From Enterobacteriaceae bacterium RIT691 (GTDB taxonomy: Bacteria; Pseudomonadota; Gammaproteobacteria; Enterobacterales; Enterobacteriaceae): a stretch of 64,000 nucleotides of DNA. Under the pieces are notes generated by a model. It ran no database searches and was not told the origin of the DNA. It saw only the letters and a program-made list of their open reading frames with translations. Positions 17,320 through 25,629 of the stretch are shown piece by piece. The DNA is taken from positions 62,001 through 126,000 of the forward strand of contig WJYM01000005.1 in assembly GCA_009668205.1 (NCBI GenBank), written 5' to 3'. Every line of letters begins with the position of its first letter. Position 1 is the first letter of the stretch. The position numbers and the translations under genes are program-made.

Positions 17320-18615
17320 ATGAAAAACAGCACCACCATCCCCGTCACTGCGTTACCGTCAGCGGAAAAATACACCGGCAAAGGCCCGGCGTATCAACGT
17401 CGTTTCCACGTGATGGCGAAACCGACGGGATCCACCTGCAACCTCGATTGCACCTACTGCTTCTACTTATCGAAAGAAGATTTACTACATCAGGACCGAC
17501 AGACCGGCATGAGTGATGAGGTTCTGGAAAACTTTGTCCGTCAGTACATCGACGGCCAGGATGGTGAACAAGTTGTGTTCTCCTGGCAGGGCGGCGAGCC
17601 GACCCTGATGGGTATCGAATTTTTCCAGAAAGTCGTCAAATTCCAGAAGCAGTATCAGAAGCCGGGCCAGCGTATCGAAAACGACCTGCAGACCAACGGT
17701 ATTCTGCTTAACGACAAATGGGCTGAGTTCTTAAAAGAAAATCAGTTCCTGGTCGGTATTTCGATTGATGGCCCGCGCGAGTTGCACGATCGCTATCGCG
17801 TCACCCGCAGCGGCAAACCAACCTTCGATAAAGTGATGGAAGGTGTCGACGCCCTGAAACGCCACGGTGTGCCCTTCAATGCGCTGGTGACCGTGAACCG
17901 CACCAATGCCCGCTTCCCGCTGGAGGTCTATCGCTTCATGACGCAGGAGCTGGGTGCCACCTACGTGCAGTTCAACCCGTGCGTCGAGCCGGTGGATTTC
18001 ACCAGCACCGCACCCCAGTTCTGGCACGACGATACCATCCCGGTGACCGGCAGCCGTCGCGCACGTCCGGGTGACCTGGATTCAATCGTTACCGACTGGT
18101 CAGTCGATCCTGAAGACTGGGGCAACTTCCTGATCTCGGTATTCGAAGAGTGGGTGAACAACGATTTGGGCCGCGTACAGGTCAACCTGTTTGAAACTGC
18201 CGTGGCGCAGACCATGGGCATGCCGGGACAGATTTGTACCTCGTCCGAGTTTTGCGGCAAAGGTCTCGCCATTGAGAAAAACGGCGAAATTTATTCCTGC
18301 GACCACTACGTCTATCCCGAGTATCAGATTGGCGACATCGCGGACAGCAAGCTCTCGCACCTGGCTTTCTCTGAACGCCAGCAGGCGTTTGGCATGGGCA
18401 AACGCGACACGCTGCCGACCTACTGCAAGCAGTGTCCGTACCTGAAACTGTGCTGGGGCGAATGCCCGAAAAACCGCCTTGTCCGTACACCGGACGGTGA
18501 GCTGGGTCTGAACTACCTCTGCCCGGGGATCAAAGCTTTCTTCAATTATGCCGAGCCGATTCTGGTGGGGATTTCCACCCTGCTGAAACGCGATTTTACA
18601 GGAGTTAAAAAATGA
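17320..18615 (+). CDS. Anaerobic sulfatase-maturating enzyme (radical SAM, SPASM)
   Basis: Radical SAM enzyme (431 aa) that oxidises the active-site Ser or Cys of sulfatases to formylglycine in the cytoplasm before export. The radical SAM cluster motif C40-x3-C44-x2-C47 (CNLDCTYC) is followed by SWQGGEPTL and SIDGPRELHD. The C-terminal SPASM region has the expected cysteines (CTSSEFCGKG, YSCDHYVYPEY, CKQCPYLKLCWGECPKNR, LCPG). Start ATG at 17320 follows GGAG at 17310-17313. It lies 115 bp after the Ser-type sulfatase and is the obvious maturase for it. Its stop codon overlaps the moxR-like start (ATGA), so expression is coupled to the MoxR/VWA chain. Relatives are E. coli AslB/YdeM and Klebsiella AtsB. 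Confidence 0.92.
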   Translation: MKNSTTIPVTALPSAEKYTGKGPAYQRRFHVMAKPTGSTCNLDCTYCFYLSKEDLLHQDRQTGMSDEVLENFVRQYIDGQDGEQVVFSWQGGEPTLMGIEFFQKVVKFQKQYQKPGQRIENDLQTNGILLNDKWAEFLKENQFLVGISIDGPRELHDRYRVTRSGKPTFDKVMEGVDALKRHGVPFNALVTVNRTNARFPLEVYRFMTQELGATYVQFNPCVEPVDFTSTAPQFWHDDTIPVTGSRRARPGDLDSIVTDWSVDPEDWGNFLISVFEEWVNNDLGRVQVNLFETAVAQTMGMPGQICTSSEFCGKGLAIEKNGEIYSCDHYVYPEYQIGDIADSKLSHLAFSERQQAFGMGKRDTLPTYCKQCPYLKLCWGECPKNRLVRTPDGELGLNYLCPGIKAFFNYAEPILVGISTLLKRDFTGVKK

Positions 18616-19616
18616 CCAGCAGAGAGAAACTGCTCCAGCTTGAACAACGGATGAACGCCCAGGTGCTGGGTCAGGAAGAGCTGGTGCGTATGCTGATCGT
18701 GGCCCTGCTGTGTGATGGGCACGTGCTGTTGGAAGGCCTGCCCGGCCTTGCGAAAACCCGCGCGGTGCGCGAGCTGGCGCGTCATGTGGAAGGGGAATTC
18801 CGCCGCATTCAGTTCACGCCGGACCTGCTGCCTTCTGACATCACCGGCAGCGAAATTTATCAGCAGAATGCCACCCGTGAAGAAGATCAGTTCCGCTTCC
18901 GTCCGGGGCCGGTGTTCGGCAACATTATTCTGGCCGATGAGATTAACCGTGCCTCCGCGCGCGTGCAGTCTGCCCTGCTGGAAGCCATGGAAGAACGCCA
19001 CGTCACCGTCGCCGGGAAAACCTGGCCGCTGCCGGGGACCTTTATGGTGCTGGCAACCCAGAACCCGGTCGATCAGGAAGGGACATGGCCCCTGCCGGAA
19101 GCGCAGCTCGACCGTTTCCTGATGAAGGTTATCGTCGGCTATCCGTCCAAAGCGCATGAGCAGCAGGTGATGCAGCTGGTGCGTGCAGAACAGCAGGCGA
19201 AATATCAGGCGCTGACACAGAACGAAAAAGCGCCCGCCAACACCGACGAGACGCTAATGCTGTCGCAGCAGGAGATTGCCGCCAGCTGGCAGGCGATTTC
19301 GTCCGTTTACGTGGCACCGGCCGTGGAGGAATACATCGTCAATCTGATCAATGCCACCCGCCATCCGGACAGCATCAGTGAAACGCTGGCGAGCTATATC
19401 AGCATTGGCGTCAGCCCGCGTGGAACCCTGGCACTCGAGCGCTGTGGCCGTGCGCTGGCGTGGCTGGAAGGCCGTGATGCCGTGCTGCCAGAAGATATTC
19501 GTCGCATTGCACCCGCGGTCATTCGCCACCGTCTGGCGCTGAGCTATCAGGCCAGTGCCGATAACCGCAGCGCGGATGACGTCGTTAACCTGCTGCTCGA
19601 TGCTGTGGTGGCGTGA
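18612..19616 (+). CDS. MoxR-family AAA+ ATPase
   Basis: Cytoplasmic AAA+ ATPase of 334 aa. MoxR ATPases act with VWA proteins as chaperones that insert metals or mature enzyme complexes. Walker A is GLPGLAKT (42-49), Walker B is in NIILADEINRAS, followed by ATQNPVDQEGTWPLPEAQLDRF, the sensor/arginine-finger region of the family (shown here as ATQNP and EAQLDRF). The start overlaps the maturase stop by four bases (ATGA) with AGGAG at about 18600-18604. The gene is followed without a gap by DUF58, DUF4381, VWA, VWA-TPR and BatD genes, the standard MoxR-Bat order. Not RavA, which has a different partner (ViaA). Confidence 0.9.
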   Translation: MTSREKLLQLEQRMNAQVLGQEELVRMLIVALLCDGHVLLEGLPGLAKTRAVRELARHVEGEFRRIQFTPDLLPSDITGSEIYQQNATREEDQFRFRPGPVFGNIILADEINRASARVQSALLEAMEERHVTVAGKTWPLPGTFMVLATQNPVDQEGTWPLPEAQLDRFLMKVIVGYPSKAHEQQVMQLVRAEQQAKYQALTQNEKAPANTDETLMLSQQEIAASWQAISSVYVAPAVEEYIVNLINATRHPDSISETLASYISIGVSPRGTLALERCGRALAWLEGRDAVLPEDIRRIAPAVIRHRLALSYQASADNRSADDVVNLLLDAVVA

Positions 19617-20521
19617 TGAGCAGCCAGCTCAGTGTCGACAGAGAAACGCTGCTCGCGCTGGTGAATGAGGCGCGACGGATTGCCAACCCGCCGGGCCAGA
19701 TCCCGCCGGGGGCGCTGGCCGGTGAACGCACCTCGAAGCAGCAGGGCCGCGGGCTGAATTTTGACAGCCTGCGTCGCTATCAGCCGGGTGACGACGTCCG
19801 GCTTATCGACTGGCAGGCCACGGCCCGCCTGCGTTCTCCCTGGATCCGTTTGTATAACGAAGAGCGTGAGCGCCCGATCTTCCTGCTGGTCGATCAGCGA
19901 ATTGACATGTTTTTCGCCACCCGTGGGATGACCAAATCCGTCGCGGCCGCCAAAACGGCTGCCCTGCTCGCCTGGCGCAGCTGGCACGATGGCGATCGCA
20001 TCGGCACGCTGGTGTTTAACGACACCGGAATGGCGCTGCACAAATGCCGCCCACCGCGCACCACGCTGAACACCCTGCTGGACACGCTGCTGCATTACAA
20101 CCAACAGCTGCCCGCGCAGTATCCCACAGAGCCTGTGGCAGCCGTTTCGCTGGCAGACGCACTGCAGCGGGCCAGCGGGGCAATTCCAGACGGCGCCTGG
20201 GTGGGCATCCTCAGCGATTTCCATGACCTTGATAAGCAGTGCGATGCGCTGCTCGCGGGGTTACGGCGTCGCTGTGAGGTCAGCGCTTTTGTGGTGTTGG
20301 ATGATTTGCATTTGCGTCTTCCCGCCAGCGGGGCGCTTGCGGCCACCTGGCAGGGGCGCGAAGCGGCCTTTACGCTCACCCCCGCCTTAAAAACGGACAT
20401 CCAACAAAGCATCACCGCCCGCCTTGCGCGTCAGCAAAGCCGCTTAACCCGTCTGGGTCTTCGCGTGAATCATCTGGTGGTGACGCAGGATCTGATAAAG
20501 CAGTTACAAAAAGGTCTCTGA
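19616..20521 (+). CDS. DUF58 domain protein (VWA-like partner of MoxR)
   Basis: Protein of about 301 aa of the DUF58 family, a VWA-related fold almost always encoded next to MoxR. The DUF58 core is visible as RGLNFDSLRRYQPGDDVRLIDW, the basis for the call, followed by NEERERPIFLLVD. No membrane segment is evident. The ATG at 19616 shares one base with the moxR stop (TGATG); a GTG three bases earlier is equally usable. The stop directly abuts the next start. Role inferred: adaptor or substrate-binding component for the MoxR ATPase. Confidence 0.85.
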   Translation: MSSQLSVDRETLLALVNEARRIANPPGQIPPGALAGERTSKQQGRGLNFDSLRRYQPGDDVRLIDWQATARLRSPWIRLYNEERERPIFLLVDQRIDMFFATRGMTKSVAAAKTAALLAWRSWHDGDRIGTLVFNDTGMALHKCRPPRTTLNTLLDTLLHYNQQLPAQYPTEPVAAVSLADALQRASGAIPDGAWVGILSDFHDLDKQCDALLAGLRRRCEVSAFVVLDDLHLRLPASGALAATWQGREAAFTLTPALKTDIQQSITARLARQQSRLTRLGLRVNHLVVTQDLIKQLQKGL

Positions 20522-20962
20522 ATGCTCGAGAAAGGCTTTACTGTGCCCGTGCTCGCCGAGCCGGCACTGCCTCCATCTTCCTCCTGGTTTCCTCTGCCGC
20601 CAGGCTGGCTGGTACTGGGTTCACTGTTGCTGGTCGCCCTGCTCATCTGGCTGTTCTTCCGTACGGCACGCTGGCGTCGAAACCGCTGGCGTCGCGATGC
20701 CCTTTTCACCCTGTCATCGTCACAGCCTGTCGATAGCTGGCTGGTGCTGATCAAACAAGTCCTGCTGGTGCATCACCCTCGCGAGACAATCAGCCACAGC
20801 CTGACGGCCGGGTCGATTTTGCAGTACGTCCCGCTGGACGCCACGCTGCATGCGGCAATGTGTGCGAAATATTGCCAACGGGATAACCGTCTGGACGCCG
20901 CTGAAGAAACCCGTCTGCGTCAACAGCTCACCCAATGGCTTAAGGAGCTGCCGGATGTCTGA
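20522..20962 (+). CDS. DUF4381 single-pass membrane protein
   Basis: 146-aa protein with a proline-rich N-terminus, one strong membrane helix (about residues 29-47), a basic stretch WRRNRWRR and a cytoplasmic helical tail. This is the DUF4381 pattern found between DUF58 and the first VWA gene in MoxR operons. It begins immediately after the DUF58 stop, and its last eight bases overlap the next gene. Function unknown; probably an anchor for the complex. Confidence 0.8.
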   Translation: MLEKGFTVPVLAEPALPPSSSWFPLPPGWLVLGSLLLVALLIWLFFRTARWRRNRWRRDALFTLSSSQPVDSWLVLIKQVLLVHHPRETISHSLTAGSILQYVPLDATLHAAMCAKYCQRDNRLDAAEETRLRQQLTQWLKELPDV

Positions 20963-21932
20963 ATTCCTCTCCCAGATAGATTTCGCCTGGCCCTGGGCCT
21001 GGCTGCTGCTGTTATTGCCGCTGCTCAGTCGCTACCTGCTGGCGCAGGATAAACAGCAGAAAGAACATGTCCGTGTCCCCTTCCTGCCACAGCTTATCGA
21101 TGAGCTGAAGCTGGACACCCAGCCGCCGCGGGAAGGCTGGCTGCGCAGTGCACTGTTCTGGCTGATCTGGGCGCTGTTGGTGTGTGCGCTGGCCCGACCG
21201 GAATACCTGGCCCCGCCGCAGCATATCCAAAAACCGATGCGCAACATGGTGCTGATCCTCGATGTCTCTGGCTCGATGCAAAAGAATGACGTTGAGGGCG
21301 GGGAAACGCGTCTGCAGGCGGTACAGGCTTCCGTGCGTAAATTCGTTGCCGCGCGTAAAACCGACCGTATCGGGATGGTGATTTTCGCCAGTTCCGCCTG
21401 GCCCTTCGCGCCAATGAGCGAAGATAAGCAGGCGCTCAACATGCGCATCAATCAGTTGGCACCGGGGATGATCGGCCAGCAGACGGCGATTGGCGATGCG
21501 TTAGGCGTGGCGGTCAAAGTGTTAGATTCCGGCGTGAACAAAGACGCCAGCAAAATGGCTATCCTGCTCACCGATGGCAATGATACCGCTTCCCAGCTAT
21601 CGCCTGAGCTGGCAGCAAAACTGGCCGCGGCTCATCACGTTAAGGTGCATACCATCGCCTTTGGCGATCCGCATGCGCAGGGAGAAGACAAAGTGGATCT
21701 TCCACTGCTGCAAACCCTTGCCAGCACCACCGGCGGGAAATCCTGGACCGTCGCTAACTCCGGTGCCGCACTGGACAGCGTGTGGAAAGAGATTGACGCC
21801 ATGACCCCGGTGCAGGTGAAAAGTATCGGCTGGTCCTGGCATCTGCCGCTGTTTGCCTGGCCGCTTGGCCTGGCCATGGCGCTGTTATTGCTGGTGGCGT
21901 TGGCTCGCCTTATCAGGGAGAAACGCCCATGA
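20955..21932 (+). CDS. BatA-like VWA membrane protein with intact MIDAS
   Basis: 325-aa protein with membrane helices at the N-terminus (about 13-30 and 62-80) and near the C-terminus, flanking a von Willebrand A domain. The metal-ion-dependent adhesion site is complete: DVSGS at 103-107, the Thr in GQQTAIGDALG and TDGND. I place the start at 20955, where AAGGAG lies at 20942-20947, eight bases inside the DUF4381 gene; the longer in-frame extension would overlap that gene by over 100 bases. By analogy with Bat/MoxR systems it acts in the periplasm as a metal-dependent chaperone or scaffold. Confidence 0.88.
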   Translation: MSEFLSQIDFAWPWAWLLLLLPLLSRYLLAQDKQQKEHVRVPFLPQLIDELKLDTQPPREGWLRSALFWLIWALLVCALARPEYLAPPQHIQKPMRNMVLILDVSGSMQKNDVEGGETRLQAVQASVRKFVAARKTDRIGMVIFASSAWPFAPMSEDKQALNMRINQLAPGMIGQQTAIGDALGVAVKVLDSGVNKDASKMAILLTDGNDTASQLSPELAAKLAAAHHVKVHTIAFGDPHAQGEDKVDLPLLQTLASTTGGKSWTVANSGAALDSVWKEIDAMTPVQVKSIGWSWHLPLFAWPLGLAMALLLLVALARLIREKRP

Positions 21933-23446
21933 GTGACTTCCATTTTATTTACCCATGGCGACTGCTCGGGCTGCTGATTGCGGCCCTGCTGTGGTATCTC
22001 CCCTATGCGCAGGCCAGCGCCTGGCAGCGTCTGATGGACAAGCCGTTTGCCCAGGCGCTGATCGTGGGACGCGGCACGCGTTTAACCCAGGTTCTGCCCT
22101 GGCTGTTTGCCCTTGGGGTGATTGCGCTTGCCGGACCCACCTGGCAGCGGGAACTTCCCGCGGCACTGACGCCTGAAAGTAACGTGATGGTGGTGATGCA
22201 GCAGGATCTGGCGATGTTCGCACAGGATCTGGCACCGAGCCGTAACGCACGCATGCAGAGTAAAATCAGCGCGTTGATGGAGAATTCTCCCGGCGCTCGC
22301 TATGGCCTGGTGGTCTACAGTTCACAGGCCTTCGTCACCACCCCACTGACCCAGGATCCGCAGTTTTACTCACTGTTCCTGCATGCGCAAAACCCGGCGC
22401 TGATGCCGGAGGGCCTCGGTTCCGGACTGAAACAGGCCGTGGATCTGGCGGTGAAAAACAGCCCACAGTCACCGCGTAGCCTGATTCTGGTCGCAGATAC
22501 GCTGTCAGCCGCCGATGCCGCCTGGCTCGAAAAAACCACTCTGCCGCTGCAAATCTGGGTGCCGGGTACCGCGACCGGTGGCGCGCTGCCAGAGCAATAT
22601 GCCAGCCGTGGCATCGACACCCGACTCAATGTTGAACGCTTTAGCGCGGTGCGCGATGCGGGGATCCCGGTCACGCTGGTGACCCACGACGACAGTGATA
22701 TCAGGGTTGTCCAAAGCCATGTTCAGCAGTCTGTGACCCACCAGAATAATGCCCGCAGCGATCTGCACTGGAAAAACAGCGGTTGGCTACTGGCGCTGCC
22801 GATGCTGGTCATCCTGTTCTTCTGGCGTCGCCAGCTGATTTGCGTGGCGCTGGTGATGCCGATGATGTTCTGGTCATCCCACAGTGACGCCGCCTGGCTG
22901 GATGCGTGGGTCAGCCCCGATATCCAGGGTCAGCACGCGTTTAGCAAAGGCAACTACCGTTCGGCGGCGGAGCATTTCCGCGACCCGCTGTGGCAGGGCA
23001 TTGCCTGGTACAACGCGGGGAATTATGCCGCCGCCACCACGGCGTTCCGTCGCGCACCGCAGACGCCAGAAACGCTGCTGTGGACCGGTAACAGCCTCGC
23101 GCAACAGAAACAATGGCAGGCGGCGCTGGATACGTACGATCAGGCGCTGAGCCTGCGTCCGGACTGGAAAATGGCCCTCGATAACCGCGAAAAAATCGCC
23201 CATATCGTGATGCAACTGCGCCAGAAACAGCGTGAAGCAGAGCAGGAACAAGGCGATGACATGGACGACGGCCCGGATAAAGTGGTCAAGGATCTCAAAA
23301 AAGGTCAGGGTGTGAAGCAGAAAGATATTGGCGCCGTACCTGGCGATGCCCCGCAGCTGAACCAATGGTTTGAGAACTTACAGGTTTCGCCTTCAGGCCT
23401 GCTGGAAAGCCTGTACCGCAACGGCGCACAGGAGACGACCCCATGA
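21929..23446 (+). CDS. BatB/BatC-like VWA-TPR protein with a degenerate MIDAS
   Basis: 505-aa fusion of a membrane VWA domain and a tetratricopeptide segment. Hydrophobic helices occur at about 10-25 and 57-70, with another near 280-310. The VWA region starts at about 84, where VMVVMQQDLAMF takes the place of the usual DxSxS metal loop, so the metal site is apparently lost. Residues about 335-420 hold TPR-like repeats (AFSKGNYRSAAEHF, WYNAGNYAAATTAF, KQWQAALDTYDQALSLRPDW). A charged tail follows. It overlaps the BatA-like gene by ATGA and the BatD-like gene by ATGA. Likely a structural partner of the intact VWA protein. Confidence 0.83.
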   Translation: MSDFHFIYPWRLLGLLIAALLWYLPYAQASAWQRLMDKPFAQALIVGRGTRLTQVLPWLFALGVIALAGPTWQRELPAALTPESNVMVVMQQDLAMFAQDLAPSRNARMQSKISALMENSPGARYGLVVYSSQAFVTTPLTQDPQFYSLFLHAQNPALMPEGLGSGLKQAVDLAVKNSPQSPRSLILVADTLSAADAAWLEKTTLPLQIWVPGTATGGALPEQYASRGIDTRLNVERFSAVRDAGIPVTLVTHDDSDIRVVQSHVQQSVTHQNNARSDLHWKNSGWLLALPMLVILFFWRRQLICVALVMPMMFWSSHSDAAWLDAWVSPDIQGQHAFSKGNYRSAAEHFRDPLWQGIAWYNAGNYAAATTAFRRAPQTPETLLWTGNSLAQQKQWQAALDTYDQALSLRPDWKMALDNREKIAHIVMQLRQKQREAEQEQGDDMDDGPDKVVKDLKKGQGVKQKDIGAVPGDAPQLNQWFENLQVSPSGLLESLYRNGAQETTP

Positions 23447-24474
23447 GAATCGTAGTGACCCTGCTGGTCGCCGTCACCCTGGCGATGGTGATGCTGCCTG
23501 CACAAGCGGCCATGGATATCACCCGCGAAATCATCGCGCCCAAAAATGCCGCCCCGGGCCAGCCCATCACCGTGGCCGTCACCTACTGGACCGATTCCTG
23601 GTTCAACCCACCGCCAGAGTGGCCAGAATTTAAAATCCAGAACGGCGTGCTGCTGAACACACCGATTCCCAACCAGCTGCTCACCCGTCAAAAAAATGGC
23701 ATCAGCTGGAGCGGTATCCGCCTTGAGCGTCAGGTAATGACCTGGGACCAAAGCATTCTGCGCCTGCCTGCGGTGGATTTGACGTTGACCTCTGCCGGGC
23801 AGCCGCCAGTGACGGTGCATCTCGATGCCCTGCAGCAGGCCATCGCCTGGCCGAAAGGCGTTGAACAACCGGATCGCTTCCTGCCGGCACGCAATCTGAC
23901 GCTGACCCAGACTATCAGCCAGTTCCACGCGGGGAACGATAAAACGTTGCGCGCGGGGGATGCGGTTGAGCGCGTCGTGACCGTGCAGGCGCAAGAAGTC
24001 ATTCCTGCGCAAATCCCGCCGCTGCTGTATGCGATCCCCGGCGACAGCAGCCAGAAGCTGGCACCGGAAAACACCTTTGCCAAAGATGGCCGCGGCAACA
24101 TTGAAGGGGCCATCCGCGTTGAGCGTTTGCGCTATCTGCCGACAGAACCGGGTACCCTCACCCTGCCACCGGTAAAACTGCGCTGGTGGGATACCGAACA
24201 TCAACAGTGGCAACGAGCTGAAGTGCCAGGCCAAACGCTGAAAGTAGCAGCGTCACGCGCCGCCGGGAAAGAGTCCGCCCTTCGGGGCAGAACCGGTGAT
24301 GAGAAATGGCAAATTTTCATCCTCTTGCTCACACTGATTAGCATCATTGCCGTTAGCTGGTTTGCGCGGCGCACGCTACGCCAGGGGATTATTTGGCTCG
24401 CTCACCGCTGGCAGCGCTTCTGGCAACCGGTTTTACTGCCCGACTTAGCCCCGATCAACAGGAGAAAACGATGA
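23443..24474 (+). CDS. BatD-like membrane-anchored protein
   Basis: 343-aa exported protein: signal peptide ending near AQAAMD, a long beta-rich periplasmic part with BatD-type features (PGQPITVAVTYWT, LTLPPVKLRWWDTE) and a membrane helix at about 288-305 (ILLLTLISIIAVSWF) followed by a basic cytoplasmic tail. BatD/oxygen-tolerance proteins close MoxR-Bat operons. The start and end overlap the neighbours by ATGA, so it is coupled to both. The exact boundary of the family is loose, and identity with classical BatD is distant. Confidence 0.75.
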   Translation: MRIVVTLLVAVTLAMVMLPAQAAMDITREIIAPKNAAPGQPITVAVTYWTDSWFNPPPEWPEFKIQNGVLLNTPIPNQLLTRQKNGISWSGIRLERQVMTWDQSILRLPAVDLTLTSAGQPPVTVHLDALQQAIAWPKGVEQPDRFLPARNLTLTQTISQFHAGNDKTLRAGDAVERVVTVQAQEVIPAQIPPLLYAIPGDSSQKLAPENTFAKDGRGNIEGAIRVERLRYLPTEPGTLTLPPVKLRWWDTEHQQWQRAEVPGQTLKVAASRAAGKESALRGRTGDEKWQIFILLLTLISIIAVSWFARRTLRQGIIWLAHRWQRFWQPVLLPDLAPINRRKR

Positions 24475-25466
24475 ACAAAACGTTGTTGGCCTGCACCCTG
24501 CTGCTGGGAGGCAGCGCGGTTGCACATGCCGATCCACTCTCGGCGTGGAATGATACCGCAGCCAAACAGTCCATCGAACAGTGGGTACAGAATGCCACCA
24601 AAGAAGGGAGTGCAACGTTTATCCCGCAGGATAAACGCTATGTGGTGTTTGATAATGACGGCACGCTGTGGCCAGAAGCGCCGCTCACTTTCCAGATCCA
24701 GTTCATTGTCGACGAAATTAAGCGTCAGGCACCGGAACACCCGGAGTGGAAAAAAGATCCGCTGATTAACGCCGTGCTGACCAACGACCTCAAAACGGTC
24801 GCGAAAGCGGGTGATAAAGGGCTGATAAAGCTGCTGACCATGACCCACACCGGGATAACGACCGAAGAATTTGATAAGCGTGTCGCTGACTGGCTGGTCT
24901 CGCACAAAGATAAACGCTTCGGCTGCAGCTACGACCAGATGGGCTACCAGCCGATGCGCCAGCTGCTGGATTATCTGCGCGACAATGGCTTCAAAACCTG
25001 GATTATCTCCGGCGGCGGCATCGACTTTATGCGCGTAATGTCGCAGAAGATGTACGGTATTCCACCCGAGCAGGTGGTCGGCTCCTTCGCACTGGGTGAG
25101 TTTAGCCTCACCGACAATGGCACCCAGATCCGCAAAACCATGAACGGTGCTTTCAATGACGACGCCGCCAATAAGCCTGTCGCCATTCATCTGTTTATGG
25201 GACAGCGCCCGGTCGCGGCCTTTGGTAACAGCGACGGCGATCTGCAGATGCTGCAATACACCGCCGCTAACCCGGACTACAAAACCTTTGGCCTGCTGGT
25301 GCATCACACCGATGCCGAACGTGAATATGCTTACGACAGCCATCCGCCCGCCAGCGGTAAGCTGGTGAATGCGTTGACCGAAGCGAAAGCCAAGGGCTGG
25401 ACCGTGGTGGATATGAAGCAGGACTGGAAGACGGTGTTTGATCCGGCGGTGTGTAAGGTGAAGTAA
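24471..25466 (+). CDS. Exported HAD-superfamily phosphatase
   Basis: 331-aa haloacid-dehalogenase-type hydrolase with a clear signal peptide (LLACTLLLGGSAVAHA, cleavage near residue 20). Motif I is FDNDGTLW with nucleophile Asp61 and Asp63. Motif II is ISGGG, the motif III Lys follows, and motif IV is FGNSDGDLQML. This is the phosphoserine-phosphatase-like branch; the substrate is unknown. AGGAG at 24460-24464 precedes the ATG, which overlaps the BatD stop. It is the last gene of the co-directional run and suggests that the system handles a phosphorylated periplasmic molecule. Confidence 0.85.
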   Translation: MNKTLLACTLLLGGSAVAHADPLSAWNDTAAKQSIEQWVQNATKEGSATFIPQDKRYVVFDNDGTLWPEAPLTFQIQFIVDEIKRQAPEHPEWKKDPLINAVLTNDLKTVAKAGDKGLIKLLTMTHTGITTEEFDKRVADWLVSHKDKRFGCSYDQMGYQPMRQLLDYLRDNGFKTWIISGGGIDFMRVMSQKMYGIPPEQVVGSFALGEFSLTDNGTQIRKTMNGAFNDDAANKPVAIHLFMGQRPVAAFGNSDGDLQMLQYTAANPDYKTFGLLVHHTDAEREYAYDSHPPASGKLVNALTEAKAKGWTVVDMKQDWKTVFDPAVCKVK

Positions 25467-25478
25467 GTTTGGCGGTTG

Positions 25479-25598
25479 CCCTCTCCCGCGGGGAGAGGGA
25501 GAAAATCAAAACCAGAACCGAACAGTTCCCTCTGCGCAGAAAATCAACACCAGAACCGAACAGTTCCCTCTCCCTGGGGAGAGGGTTAGGGAGAGGGC
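25479..25598. repeat. GGGAGAGGG palindromes plus two direct 33-bp repeats
   Basis: A CCCTCTCCCGCGGGGAGAGGG palindrome opens the stretch and a CCCTCTCCCTGGGGAGAGGG palindrome closes it. Between them a 33-bp unit (GAAAATCAA[A/C]ACCAGAACCG...) occurs at 25501-25533 and 25539-25571 with one mismatch. It lies between convergent genes and is the same palindrome class as at 8386-8510. Confidence 0.8.
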
Positions 25599-25629
25599 GC
25601 GCGCCGAACCCTGACGCTCTCCCTCACCA

